Of a DNA stretch of 64,000 bases, positions 35,815 to 47,749 are shown piece by piece (the first letter of the stretch is position 1; each line of letters starts with the position of its first letter). The position numbers were made by a program, and so were the translations under genes. This DNA comes from Uranotaenia lowii (lineage: Eukaryota > Arthropoda > Insecta > Diptera > Culicidae), in the NCBI RefSeq assembly GCF_029784155.1, contig NC_073693.1, forward strand, positions 149,546,843 through 149,610,842, read 5' to 3'. Under the pieces are notes generated by a model. The model had not been told where the DNA came from. It saw nothing but the letters and a program-made list of their open reading frames with translations, and ran no database searches.

Positions 35815-38016
35815 ACTTTTTGATTTCTGGTTAAAAAGACATAAGAGGTTTACTTTTAGTTTAAATACGCCATGTTTTTCTCAAAATTCCTACACACTAC
35901 GGAACGGCAAATAAAACTAAAAGAACCTTCTCTAGTTCAATTTTACTAAGCACAAATGAAAAATATACCAGAGATGAATTATGTTTGATATTTATTTAAA
36001 AATAAGACTTTTTCAGCAACTTTCCTTAAAGATCGCAAAATTTTTATATCTCGAAATTTTAAAGTTATAAAGAATAATTTTCGTTTTTCCAAATACTCGA
36101 GCTCACCTTACCCTGAGCCGTTTTTTTTTATTTTTTCAAGCTTTTCACCAAATAAGGCATGTTAGAAATAAATATCTATATATTTTTTATGAATATAGTT
36201 AGGTACATATTGCAATTTTTCAATGTGACTATTTATAAATACGTGGATGATAGCGTTTTTTATGTACTTTTCTTTGTGGTTCGTTTTGAACTTATATTTC
36301 TCAGGATGTTTTATGTCTCAAGGGGGTGCTGAGTTTGCCCCACTGTGTAGCTCAGTATTTAGTTAAAAAAATAACTACGCCTCATAAGACAGTAGGAAAT
36401 AAGCTGTGATTCTGCCTTAAAATCGGTTCTCTCGATTTGAAATAATATTACGCTTACGGGGTTTTTTTTGGCAGAAAACATCGAAAACTGATTAATTTGA
36501 ACTGTTCACTACGAAATACCTGTCTGTGAATTTTTAGTTTGAGAGAAAAATTGGAAATATAGCTGATATTTCAATCGCGTTTTTCTCGTTTGCACGCTTT
36601 TCCACATAGGACAATCTTGCTTAGAACGGCAGTGTGCCCGGTTCAAATTTAGCACTCGGTTTGGAATTATTTGGAATGTGAATTTAAAAATGATCTCACC
36701 TCTTCCTAAGCCCTTTCTACGCCCATAAGTTTCAATTTTTTTTTATTATTATTAAGGACCTTTTTGACATTCGATCCCTTCAAAATTTAAATCACCGACC
36801 TCCTGAAAGCTTCAAACGCCCCCAGGGACAGTATGGACCATTTCGAAGATCACTGCCCTAGATTATACCAGATTTTATTGAATTTGGTTCAAAATGAAAA
36901 TAATCTGGCCCAAAAAGTAAATTCATTGCCTAGGTACGTCATAAACATTTGTTCTCAATTGAACCTACAATAAGCTAAAACAATTCATGGAGCCAAAATA
37001 ATTGAATAACATCCACAATGCCTTCCAGACGGACCAATTCCCACACTTATCACTGGCTCAATTTCTCCCACTAATTCGTAGCCCCGTTACGTAAATCGAC
37101 CCAGCCCACAGCCAAGTGATTGAGTGCACCTTGCCAATGCCTAGGGGACCCGTCCAACCGAGTCAGTCCCAAAGTGTGATAAATTTCGACAAACGGAAAG
37201 TAATTTACCGCCAGGTTGCTACCGTTTTCTAGCCCGGGCCATCATCATCGGAGGGAACTGGCTCAAAGTTGTTGACCCAAGTCGGTGAGCGTGGGTGGCT
37301 CCGGAACAACAACAAAATTTTCTCGGTATCTTTCGATGGCGTACATCGGAACTCCGCGCCTGCACCTTGACGGGTTAGTTGGTGGGAAACTCCATAGAAA
37401 AATCTTTCCAGCCAGATTGTTTATGATCTGGAGCGACGTTGTTTGACCCAGAAAACCCTTGAAACTTACACCGAATTGTTTACTGAATGGCAAGCCATAT
37501 CGTAAAGGTTGCATCGGAACAACTCACGGGTGTGCTCGGTAAATTGAATGGAGGAAATTACAATTGATAGCGGCATTTTAGTGGCATTTATGACTGGAAG
37601 TTAAGTAGCGTAACCTTTCGGCTCAATCTCCTGCATCTTGATAGTTGTTCGTCAGTCAGCACATCGCTGTTATCTGTGTTATTTGGTAAACGCTTACAAA
37701 TAAGATGTACAGATCTTGAACTTGACCGGCAATTTTAACCGAGTCCGATTGCCGTTACAGACGAAAGCACGTTAATTTATATTAAAGGCTTTAGCTTGAG
37801 CAAAAAGCAACCATTCATGATGCTAACAAGTGGAAGATTGTTACAAATAAAGAACATTTAAAAGATTAAAATAATTTGACGCTAAGAAAACGCTAATTAG
37901 CTTCGTTAACTTTTCAGAACTTTCAGTTGTCGCTATTTTTCAACCTTAAGTAGTAACGGATTCGAGAAAATCCGTTCGACAAAATGTTTCCATCAATTTA
38001 TTTTTCAACAAGCGTA
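35815..38016. other. Non-coding DNA
   Basis: No gene recognised. The segment 37000-37560 is GC-richer; its longest minus frame (37263-37514, 83 residues) has no known motif. Confidence 0.45.
36780..36855. mobile_element. Possible hAT-like terminal fragment
   Basis: Read on the minus strand, it begins CAGTGATCTTCGAAATGG and continues CCTGGGGGCGTTTGAAGC, a layout seen at ends of some hAT elements. No matching left end was found, so this is tentative. Confidence 0.25.
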
Positions 38017-38018
38017 TA

Positions 38019-38090
38019 CAGTACCGTTCATAGTTGAATAGAAATTGGAAACACGCGCACTGTCACTTCGACTTTGAACTTCATAAGTAC
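38019..38090 (+). mobile_element. Terminal fragment of the Tc1/mariner-like foldback family
   Basis: After TA at 38017-38018 comes CAGTACCGTTCATAGTTG, then ACACGCGCACTGTCACTTCG, matching the first 70 bp of the element at 14157. Similarity then stops, so only one end is present. Confidence 0.75.
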
Positions 38091-39703
38091 TTTGAACTGT
38101 TTTTTGAAAAACACTTGTTAAAACTTACTTTATTTAAAATATATAGGTTAGCTAAACTTGATACCGATTAAGTCGGGATAGTTTCCTACGCAATACCGTG
38201 AAGTATTTTCCTCGGTTGTTTTACGATATAAGCTTAGGCAGCAGAAATATATCGTGAGTATTTCAAACTTAATTTGCGAAACATTTATTGATAAAATTTT
38301 AAAACCGAAAATTATAGGTTAGAACAAGTGTGGTAACCAATCTTAAATTCTACGTTGTGCGCTTAAAATAGGATAACGCCACTAAAATTGTAAGTTAACA
38401 ATATTTCACTTTCTTAAAGTTACCAAATTCTAATTGAATTCCCTAAAATCTAAAGCTTAAAAGCGACAATAAAATTGTTCAGCTATCCAGAAGTGGCGTT
38501 TCATTCCACCGCGGCAACACTGTAATTAACAAAACCTGTAATTTTAAATTGTTTTCCTTAAAAGTTAACGAAGATTCATTTATTATTACAGCAAATGTCC
38601 TGTAAAAAAGTTGTACACTAAAAATTAAATGTCACGTAAATTGTTTTTCGACCTGCAAAAATTACGGTAAATGTCCTGCTCCTTTTTGTTACAGGACATT
38701 TGCGTAATTTTACAGGAAATAATTTTTGCTGTGTACGAAATTGTATCCAATTTATAATTGTTAGTTTTCATTATAAATCATCACTGAAACTCGAGCTTTA
38801 CTTAATTTATAAATCCCAAAACATTTTAGTCAACGTCCAACCTTCTTAGAATTAATCAAATTCAATTGATTAATTTACATTTACAGGTATTAAGTTTTAA
38901 ACATCAATCAAATGTATCAGAAAACCAAATCAAATCATTTGTTCGAAGTATTTCTAACAGACCAATCAAAACACAAGAGTTCAATAAAATTTTTCCTCAA
39001 AATCTGTTTTAAACACTGATTTCCACGAGAGTCGTTATTGCGACTTACGGCCAGTAGGTGGAAAATTTCGTGAATGTTGTCGAAAATAGGTTTTGAACAT
39101 AATATGGCTGGCCCGAACCATACAAACGGTTCGAATCATTTTATTTGTTCAAGCAACTGAACACTGGAGTAGATAGATATGAAAATCAGTGATTTAACTT
39201 AGCATTTTACGAAAAGTAATTTTAAAACGCCTAAAAGTCTGCACACTTTTTGTATACAAAATTAAAGAAGTCTGAATAAATTATTTGTATGATTTGAAAA
39301 TTCTCGATTTACTACGTCAGAGTACTTGTTGGTTTTGTGTTTTTGCTTATACAATTGAATAGATAAACATGATTGATATGTCATTCCAGTCTAAGTCCGT
39401 TTTGAAAAAACATCTAATTCACCCCCTCCTGGCCACGGGCCGTTATTACGATCTGTTTAAAATAATTCATTACCACGAAAACACGAATTGCTTGAAATTA
39501 AAACTGATGAAACCAATAGATTTAATTATTCTTCCGCTTTACAATGATTTATAATTTTTCTTCACACTATTTGAATTAAACCTCTAAAATAGTGAAATTT
39601 TTTAACATAATTTCAATTCGCCTCGTTTAATAAAATGGCGTCGAAAACATTCCAGCTTGAAAGGAAGTGAGGGCAGTGAAGAATTAAAAAAAAGTTAAAC
39701 GTG
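38091..39703. other. AT-rich non-coding DNA with a hairpin MITE
   Basis: No gene recognised outside the hairpin element listed at 38517-38736. A 61-residue plus frame at 39369-39554 lies in otherwise unremarkable sequence and has no known motif. Confidence 0.45.
38517..38736. mobile_element. Small palindromic MITE, decayed
   Basis: A strong inner hairpin pairs TTACGGTAAATGTCCTG (38662-38678) with CAGGACATTTGCGTAA (38693-38708). The right end reads TTTTTGCTGTGTA, and a weakly matching inverted end ACACTGTAATTAAC lies at the left. CCTGTAA motifs recur in both halves. It resembles the palindrome at 55827-56063 in style but not in sequence. Confidence 0.45.
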
Positions 39704-40061
39704 TAGGGGAGATGGGGGCATAATGGCAACCTTAAGCAAAACGCTTATTTAACCATAGAGAACAGCTGTAATATGTGAATTACATCATTGTTTCGTGTTC
39801 AGACACTCAAATAGTCTATGGCCTAATTGGATGAAACTTGAAAAAGTAGATAAAAACGTTTAAAAATGCATTTTAAAAATTTTTGCCGAAAGCTGAAAAC
39901 CAGTCACTGTAGAGGCATAATGAGAAACCCCCCGAGGCAGTATGAGCACCATTAATGAAGGCATAATGAGCGTTTTCTGCCGGGGAATCTAGCAGCGAAT
40001 TCGACTCGATGAAGTCAACTGACTAATAGAGCTACAGCTTAACTTGCATCGTCTGAAGATT

Positions 40062-40128
40062 TGGCCTATTGGTTAGATGTCTGAGAGGTAATCAGTAAGC
40101 TCGAGTTCGATTCCTGGTCGAGGTGATT
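40062..40128 (+). repeat. tRNA-like segment, left arm
   Basis: A-box-like TTGGCCTATTGGTTAGATG and B-box-like GAGTTCGATTCC are spaced as in a tRNA. Its inverted partner is at 40362-40436. The stems pair poorly, so this is a tRNA-derived relic. Confidence 0.5.
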
Positions 40129-40361
40129 TTTTTTTTCATTTATCATTCATGATCATGATTACACTAAACGGTGAGGCGTAGATTCGTGAAACAAAGCAAT
40201 AACAAAATAATCTAGGTCTGTTTGTAGAATTCAAAGAATGAACACATGCTCATACATTATGTTTCTGGTGTTTTGTTCGACGGATGATGCTTTGATGCTA
40301 TTAGCCGTATAATGTAACAATAAAAAAAAATCAATCATGAATGGTATGTGCAAAAAAAATC

Positions 40362-40436
40362 CCCTCGAACAGGAATCGAACTCGAGTCTGCTGATTACCT
40401 CTCCGACACCTTACCAATAGGCCAAATCGACAGACG
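40362..40436 (-). repeat. tRNA-like segment, right arm
   Basis: On the minus strand: TTGGCCTATTGGTAAGGTG, then GAGTTCGATTCCTG. It is the inverted copy of the left-arm segment, with several substitutions. Confidence 0.5.
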
Positions 40437-40932
40437 AAACAAGTCAAGCTGTAGCTCTATTATTCAGTTGACTTCATCAAGTTGAATTCGCTGCTAGGTT
40501 ATACAGCAGAAAATGCTCATTATGCCTTCATTGATAGTGCTCTGTTCGCCTCTAGTGAACAAATTAAAGTAAAAACGCGTTTTAAAATTGATTAAAGTGA
40601 AAAATCAAATATTTTATGATGTTGAAAATTGAGAAACAATGTGTAGATCATGGTGCAGTGCGTACATTTCAGATCAAAATGATTTAAAGGTCATAAAAGC
40701 TTATTTGGTGGTGCTCAAAAATTATAATATTTTCGTCACTTGAGAACCTAGCTGGTTATTATTTAATATTTCTGTAAATATGAAAAGGATATTTCTTTTT
40801 TGGTGAAAAATTTATACTATGGGTAGTACGAAACAAGTCCTTATGAAAATTTGTTTAAGAAAATACGTACTTATGTAGAAAAAATGAGTGCTCATTATGC
40901 CCTAGGTGCTCGTTATGCCCTCATCTCCTCTA

Positions 40933-41665
40933 TTCACCTTTGATTTGCCACCAAGCGGAGAAAAATTGCATGATCAGAACCCATGTTTCGCCAATTTCAA
41001 TTAAAATGTTTTAGGGACGTTATTACGACCTATAGCCAACAATTGATTAACATGGAAATTTAAATAACATGTTCAATTTAGTGACTTATTTTCGCAAATT
41101 TCGCAAATCGAAAAAATTTATTGTTTGTCCAAAAGAAATCACATATAAGGCATTTCTTTTAAAAAGCTCCCTCTCGAAAAAGAATAATTAAGATTGAATT
41201 TGCTAAATAGTTAATTTTTTTTTATTTGTAAACAATCATTTTTTAACATGATGAAAACTTTAAAAGCAAGTTTCGATAGGATTTTTGGTTTTTCTAGCGG
41301 ATGATATATTAAGTTGAACATTTCACCATGAGCAAAATTAGAAGTAAAACTGAAAATGTTGAAATAAAAATTTAACACAGTCAAAAAATGAATAAGAAAC
41401 TTGAATAAGAATAAATTGTTTTTTTTTAATCGTCTCAATTATGTAAATAGTGTTTGAAATAAGATTTTTTTTAATTTCTAAAGGTTTTAGGATTGCTTAT
41501 TGAATTTGTTATGCAATAAATTGTTTGAAATCTTGCACAGAACTGAAAAAAGCAAAAAAAAAAAGGACGTATAATGGGCTCGTATGTTATAGAAGGATTA
41601 AAATATGAATTGAAAATTTAGCCAGGTAAAATCAATAAATCCATTACATTTATTGCCTAATCATT
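40933..41665. other. AT-rich non-coding DNA
   Basis: Nothing recognisable on either strand. Confidence 0.5.
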
Positions 41666-42320
41666 GGGTCGCTCAACGAGCCTGAAGTTTGTATGGGATT
41701 TTGAGACATTTTGTTCGGGAGAAACATGAAAAACCACTTTTTAATCAATAGCTTTAGTTCCCTTCGGCCGATTTCTTTCAAAAACGGGTTTTCTTAAAGC
41801 CTAAATTATGACAAATATTTCATCCGAAGATTGCATTTCGATCCGAGTTATAAGGCTTCAAAAATAGGATAACTTTTTTAAGGGTGGTATTCATCACTGT
41901 TAATGAGTCGGGGTGGTCGAACATTTCGTCGCCTCATTGACAGTGATGAATACCACCGTAAAAAAAAGTTAGCCCATTTTTGAAGCCTGATAACTTTTTT
42001 ATCTTCACTCTTATTGAAATGCTGTCTTCGGATGAAATATTTGTCATATTTTAGGCTTTTAGAAAACCCGTTTTTGAAAGAAATCGGCCAACGGGAACCA
42101 AAGTTATTGATGAATAACTGGTTTTTCATGTTTCTCCCGAACAAAATGTCTCAAAATCCCATACAAACTTCAGGCTTGTTGAGCGACCCCTTCCCGTAAT
42201 CCAGTCTGGCCCAAATTTGGCATGAGATCTTGTACTAGGCCTAGGATCAATTTTAGCCTGCAGCGCAGAACATTTCACAGGTTTTGAGTTTTCCATACAA
42301 ATTTGGGGCAGTCTACTGTA
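41666..42320. mobile_element. Foldback repeat, GGTCGCTCAACGAG family, copy 1
   Basis: The left arm from 41666 (GGGTCGCTCAACGAGCCTGA) pairs with the right arm ending at 42189 (GGCTTGTTGAGCGACCCC). The arms are about 210-230 bp and include CATTTTGTTCGGGAGAAACA and its inverse. An inner hairpin pairs GGTGGTATTCATCACTG (about 41883) with CAGTGATGAATACCACC (about 41940). On the right the family extends without an inverted partner through TTGGCATGAGATCTTGTACT to about 42320, as shown by the copy at 46432-46736. Class unknown; no coding capacity. Confidence 0.7.
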
Positions 42321-42472
42321 CATTCCCTCTCGATTTTACTTCGGAACAGACAATAATCGTATTCGACGGATAATCGAGTCAGAAAATTTTACGCACGAAT
42401 TTATTTTTTTTTTTTTACTTTTACTCAATATGAGAAAGGTTATAAATTACTTCTTAAAAGTAGTTACATCTA

Positions 42473-43030
42473 CAATAGCGTTCATAGTTTGATAGAAATG
42501 GGATGCATGTGCACAGTGCACTGAAATTTCAACTTTGATCTTCTATAAAATTTTACTCTGAATATTTTTTTCGTTCATATTTTCTTCAAATGATGGATCA
42601 ACATACAAACAATTATCTCACAACATTTGATATCTCTATTTACGACTTGAGATACACCAACTCCACGAAAAATGAACTTTAAGCATTTGAACTGAAATAC
42701 CTTAGAAATCAAGCAAAGCCCATTATTGAAATTTTTATAGTGAGTTCTCAAACATAAAACTTTCATGTGTTGGATTTATGAAGAGTTGTATCGGTTGGGT
42801 CAAAGATTACGCCCGGTACAATATTTTAGGTTAAGACTGAAAATGCGATTCGGAAGTCATGAGAATCTGATTTGAACACATGAATTAAACATTTGTTTCT
42901 TGATCCTTCATCTTGATCCTTCAAAATTATATGCAACTCACATTTTCAGTCCAAGTCAAATATATTGTGCCTCGCGTAACTTTTGATTCAACTGTTTAAG
43001 TTATTCATAAAATTATCATGTAAATTGCCA
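42473..43030. mobile_element. Diverged copy of the Tc1/mariner-like foldback family
   Basis: Begins after TA with CAATAGCGTTCATAGTTTGA, then follows the order of blocks of the 14157-15150 element through both inner arms, including a TTACGCCCGGTACAATATTTT block on the left and CTCGCGTAACTTTTGATTC on the right. The outermost part of the right arm is missing after about 43030. Confidence 0.65.
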
Positions 43031-46000
43031 TTAAGAGAGGCAGATTTCGAGTTTACACCAATCAAGAATAAGACGTTGAGATTGGTGTGATGAACGATGA
43101 AGAAATTGTGTTTTGAGTCTCAAAATTAATTCTTCGTTCTATGATGGCGATGATACATTTCCGAAAAAAGCGATTTCTTCGTCAAATTTGAACCCATCAA
43201 TAGATATGGTATAAAAAGCGATGAGATTAATTCCGATACCTCAAAGTTGATTAGTTTTAACATCATTATCACTCGGACAGAACAAAACGGTTTGCCAATA
43301 TAGAAACAATCCAAGTTGTGGGAAATGCGTGGAAAATATTGAATATCAATAACATTTTATTCAAAACAAGAACAAAATTATTGATTTCTTGTTTATTTTA
43401 AATATTAATATAATTACGATAAAATTTGAACGGGTAGTTGAGTCAAAATGCGTCCGCACAAAGTCCGCACTGTAATGATCGAGTAAATAAATGTTGGCCA
43501 ACAGAAATTGAAGTCAAAAAAAGCATTAAAATAACGGATCATGAACCATTGGAGTTATTTTTTCTAAGCATGAACAATCCCGATTGCTCACTTTTATCCG
43601 TGCTTGTCAGAATGTTCGAGGAAAACTTCAAAACAAGTCTGGTTCGGTCTAAATACCCGATTTTATGAAAAACTTCTTGGATTTCTTCTCATCATTTGCG
43701 AAATCAGGCAGAAATTCGAATAAGGATTTGATAATTTTAATTTATGGGTCATTCAATGAATTTTTCAAAACAAAATTTTCATACAAAATTATTTTTATTT
43801 ATATAATTTGAAGAGCTTGAAGGAAAATTCAAAGTGATTTTTTTTACTTGATCTGAATTTTGTTCGAATAATGCATGAATTTTGCTTAGATTTATCTGGA
43901 TATTGTCTTATTTTTGGATGGGTAAATTTGCGATTGATGGAATTTTTTAAACTTTGATGGGCCATAAATTTTATAATACTCAAAATAACGACTCCGAACC
44001 AAGTTGTGTTATTTGAATTAAAATATCATTGTTTCACTGAATCAATCACTGCTATTCCCATTTAATAAAACAGTTTGATATATATTAAAGGGTAAAGATC
44101 TAAATAAACTAATTGGGGGGCACTGCAATTTACAATTTGTTTTGTCAAGCAGGTCTTGTTTTCGAGATATCTTCTAAAAATTAGGTGAAAACTCTTTCAA
44201 TGAGCAGAGGTGATAAATAGACAAAATAGGACAAAAGATTCAAATTCAGGATGCCAAAATCTTCCAAAATTAATTATCTAAACATAGGCACCAGGTTCCT
44301 AAATGAAATCAGATAAATCATAATTGCTTCTATAGTTAAAGTCAGATTTAAAATTCAAATCTCGTATTAAAATTAAAAAATGCCTTCAATTTATTACAAC
44401 GCTTCGGTTGATGAAGGCCTGAAAGTAAAATTCGATTGAATAAATTATCACACTATTCAGCCTTGTTTGATACAACAATACCTTTCAACAATTTCGAACT
44501 TGAACCTGCCAACTATGACAGGTGTGAAAACTCCTCACTTCACGGTCAGTTATTCGAGCTGGGTGGCGATCGTTCATTGCTGCAATGCGTGGTCCGAATG
44601 TGAATGGAAGAAATGTTTTTATTTCTGTTTTTTCCCGCTCATCACTTCAGGCTACCTTTTCAATGCTACCCTCTTCGATCCAATAAACCTCGGTCGGACC
44701 GGAAAACATCTCTACTGGATGCACTAACAGCATTATCTTAGCATAATGATTTAAACAACGAACGTCCGAAAAAATAACCGTACCAGGTAAGGGGGGATGA
44801 TGGTGTGCAGCTCGGAATGACAATATTCTTCTACCCATTCCTAGGGCAACAATAGAGAAAGAGAAAAAAATGAAGGATGGTGCAAAGCAACAGAAACTTT
44901 TCTTTTATGACTTTTTCGAACGGAATAGTTACAGTTGCTCGACTGACAGCATCTTACCCACCGAGCTACTATAAACCGACTGCGAACAATGCAAAGCAAT
45001 GACGGTCGGGAAATAAAACAAAAAAAAACGAAGACAGCATCTGAATGAAAACGGCATTTCCTTTTGTTTTCCAACTTCTGACTTTTTTTTTATTTTTGGC
45101 TCTCATTTTCCTCCCACAGTGAAAATGTCCGAGTGCTTGATGGTAACAAAACTCGACTCAAAAAATTCTAACAAATTGAACAACATTAACTTGAAGTTAA
45201 GATTCAAATTTAAGAGATTTAGAAATAGTTTTTGAAAAATTTTTAAATTAAGCTTTCCATGGAACAATGAACTTACCTTCTGATCGTATAAAATTCTCGG
45301 GATGTTGTAACTCCGTTGATGCATCGAAAATGAATTGACAATTTCGGGAAGGGAAGTTTTTTTTTCTGTTTTTCCTTCATCTTCGGTCGCCGCCCAACTT
45401 CTTCAAGAGGAGTTGTAGAAGATTCGACTGAAGCCAAGCTTGGCAACTAGCTATTCGACTATAAAATTTTGGGCTGCCTGCCAGACCAGGAAACTTCCGG
45501 TTGCTCCAGCGCAGTGCTCCGCCTTGCAGTTCCGGCGATGATTTATAGCTTTCGGCGATATTTTAATTTTTAATAGCTGCACCCGGTCCAACCCAATCCT
45601 GCTTTTAGTGGTTGGCATTTGTGGCGAAAAAAAAAGTTTTCAAGTTGTTTTTAATGTTGTGACATTATAATGGAGCACTTGTTAATGATTCCTTTTTTTT
45701 TTTAACTTGTTGCTGGGTATTCCTTATACTGTATAAATCAACTTTAAATAATATTTAGTCTGTATAAAATTGTCCGTATAGCATTATCGTCTACATCAGA
45801 ATACTCTCAATAGGTACTTCAATCAACAGAGAGAGATAAACAAAAGTGAAACTTATACATTCATAGATCGTTAATTACTTTACTCAAAAGTATAACTGAT
45901 TTGATGATATGATTCATATAAATCAGGGAGGCCAGAAAAAATACGAAAAAAACAACCTCCAAAACGAAAGGTTTATAAAAATAATCATGAAAGGTTTTTG

Positions 46001-46107
46001 AAAGCCAATGCCATTCAAAATCTGTCGATGAGTTTTGACGAAAAAAAAATATTTTTCAATTTTTTAATCTTGGTTTTTGTTGAGTAATTTCTGTGTTTAA
46101 AAAAAAA
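43031..46107. other. Non-coding DNA
   Basis: No gene recognised. The segment 44460-45560 is GC-richer with overlapping short frames on both strands, none with a known motif. Confidence 0.45.
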
Positions 46108-46208
46108 TAGCCCGGATATTGCCCGGATTTATGGTCGTCACTTTTGAAATTAAATGCCCGGATTTTGCTAGGTTTTTATACAAAATTGCCCGGTTTTTCC
46201 GGCCCGGA
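46108..46208 (-). repeat. CCGG-type dispersed repeat, minus copy
   Basis: On the minus strand: TATCCGGGCCGGAAAAACCG, then GGGCAATTTTGTATAAAAAC, AAATCCGGGCATTTAATTTC and a final ATCCGGGCAATATCCGGGC. This is the best preserved member of the family also seen at 3788, 62452 and 63727. Confidence 0.6.
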
Positions 46209-46431
46209 TACGTGCTGAAAAAATTCTGACAAATTTAATGTAACTCATATGCTTGCAGTCTTATAAAGTTTAAAGTTTAAAGTAGAAAAATTAACATTTA
46301 ATGTTGAACTTCTTTTTAAGGTTCAGATAGTCATTTTTTTTGAAGAATAATAAGCCATAAATTTAAGTTGAAAACCATAACCACTGTTATTTGGCAACCG
46401 TAGCTGAAATAATTCAGCCTACTAACATTTT

Positions 46432-46736
46432 TATCTTAACTCTCAACGATATGCAGTCTTCGGATGAAATATTTGTTAAAGCTTAGGCTTCAATAAAATC
46501 CATATTCAAAAGAAATCGACCGAAGAAAACCGAAGTTTTTGATGAAAAACTGGTGTTTCATGTTTCTCGCTAACAAAATGTCTTAAAATCTCATACAAAA
46601 TTTAGCTTCGTTGAGCGACCCCTTCCCGCATCCGATCTTGCCCAAATTTGGCATGAGATCTTGTACTAGACTTAGGATCAATTTTAGCCTTGGGTTTTGA
46701 ATTTCTCATACAAAATTTGGGGCAGTTTATTGCATA
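46432..46736 (+). mobile_element. Foldback repeat, GGTCGCTCAACGAG family, copy 2 (right part)
   Basis: Matches 42000-42320 in order, including GCAGTCTTCGGATGAAATAT, CGTTGAGCGACCCCTTCCCG and TTGGCATGAGATCTTGTACT. The left arm is absent. The copy spans past the inverted arm, which shows that the repeat is longer than its foldback part. Confidence 0.7.
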
Positions 46737-47704
46737 TGCAGCCATTCAATGAGGCACTGTTCCAGAAGAAGAAGGTCGTATGCTAAAAAACGGTAACGTT
46801 TTTTTTGGTGATAGAATATTTTGGGTAAATTCGCAATCACAGAAGTTGTCGACCTTTTGGGTGTTCTGGGAGAAAATGACTTAGAATTATATTGTTGTTT
46901 TTGGTTGCCAGACAGCTGCTCTCAATTCTATCCGGCAATCTTTCAGATGTCGCTACTGCTGCTGTAAGAGCGGCGCTCACCTAGAAGAACAAAATATAAA
47001 CTGAGAAAAAGTGAATTAAATGTATAACTTATTGAAAATTTTTACTATGAAATAAGAATAGATCATCATCTCAAAATTTTTCTCCTTATTTTAAACTGAA
47101 AAGTTATTTTTTTCACATTTCATAGGGTTGCTATAATAACATAATAAAGTTATGTGAATTAAAAGCCTCTATCAAAAATATTTTAACATTTTAGCTAATT
47201 AACTTTAACCCCGTTAATTTTTAAGAGTAACATTTTTATCCATCTCTATTATAAGCTAAGATCATCTACACAATAGTTCAGAAAAAGATGAATGAAGTGA
47301 TTTTTGGCGATTTCAGTCCAGAAAATTCTCAAAACGATTTTATTTCTCCATGAAGAAACAAAGATCGTTTTGAGATTTTTTCTTGGCTGAAATCGACAAA
47401 AATCAATTAATTTATGAAGAAATAAAGATCGTTTCAAGATTTTTCTTGGCTAAAATCACCAAAAATAAATTCATTCTTTACCCAACCAGTTGATAGATTT
47501 TTTTATGTTTAGAAAAAAGTTTGTTTTAAATTCCACCAAAACTCATTTCTCATTGAAGTTCCAATTCAGTTCCGCTTGGAACCAAAAAGTTCATACGCAG
47601 TTCATTAGAAAGCTCGATAGTTCAAATTGATATTATTATATTTAAAGGTGCTTCGAATGTTTATGAGATTTTTATAGACTTTTCATGTTTGTTCAAAAGT
47701 AGGA
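46737..47704. other. AT-rich non-coding DNA
   Basis: No gene recognised. A local duplication gives two similar AAGATCGTTTTGAGATTTTT-type blocks near 47360 and 47425. Confidence 0.5.
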
Positions 47705-47749
47705 ATTAAGTACTCGATTGAAATGATTTTTATTTTCCACGTGTACCTT

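Larger units (their letters stand above)
39706..40930. mobile_element. TA-flanked foldback element carrying inverted tRNA-like segments
   Basis: The 1225-bp element is flanked by TA (39704-39705, 40931-40932), with inverted ends GGGGAGATGGGGGCATAATG and CGTTATGCCCTCATCTCCTC. The motif GCATAATGAG, or its inverse, is repeated near both ends (39718, 39916, 39961, 40515, 40889, 40908 regions). The inner arms (about 39958-40140 and 40345-40540) pair with each other and each contains a tRNA-like module. No transposase was found. Confidence 0.75.

Noticed and set aside
35245..35914. Several long open frames on both strands (up to 192 residues)
   Set aside because: All are artefacts of the 9-bp tandem repeat, which is open in several frames.
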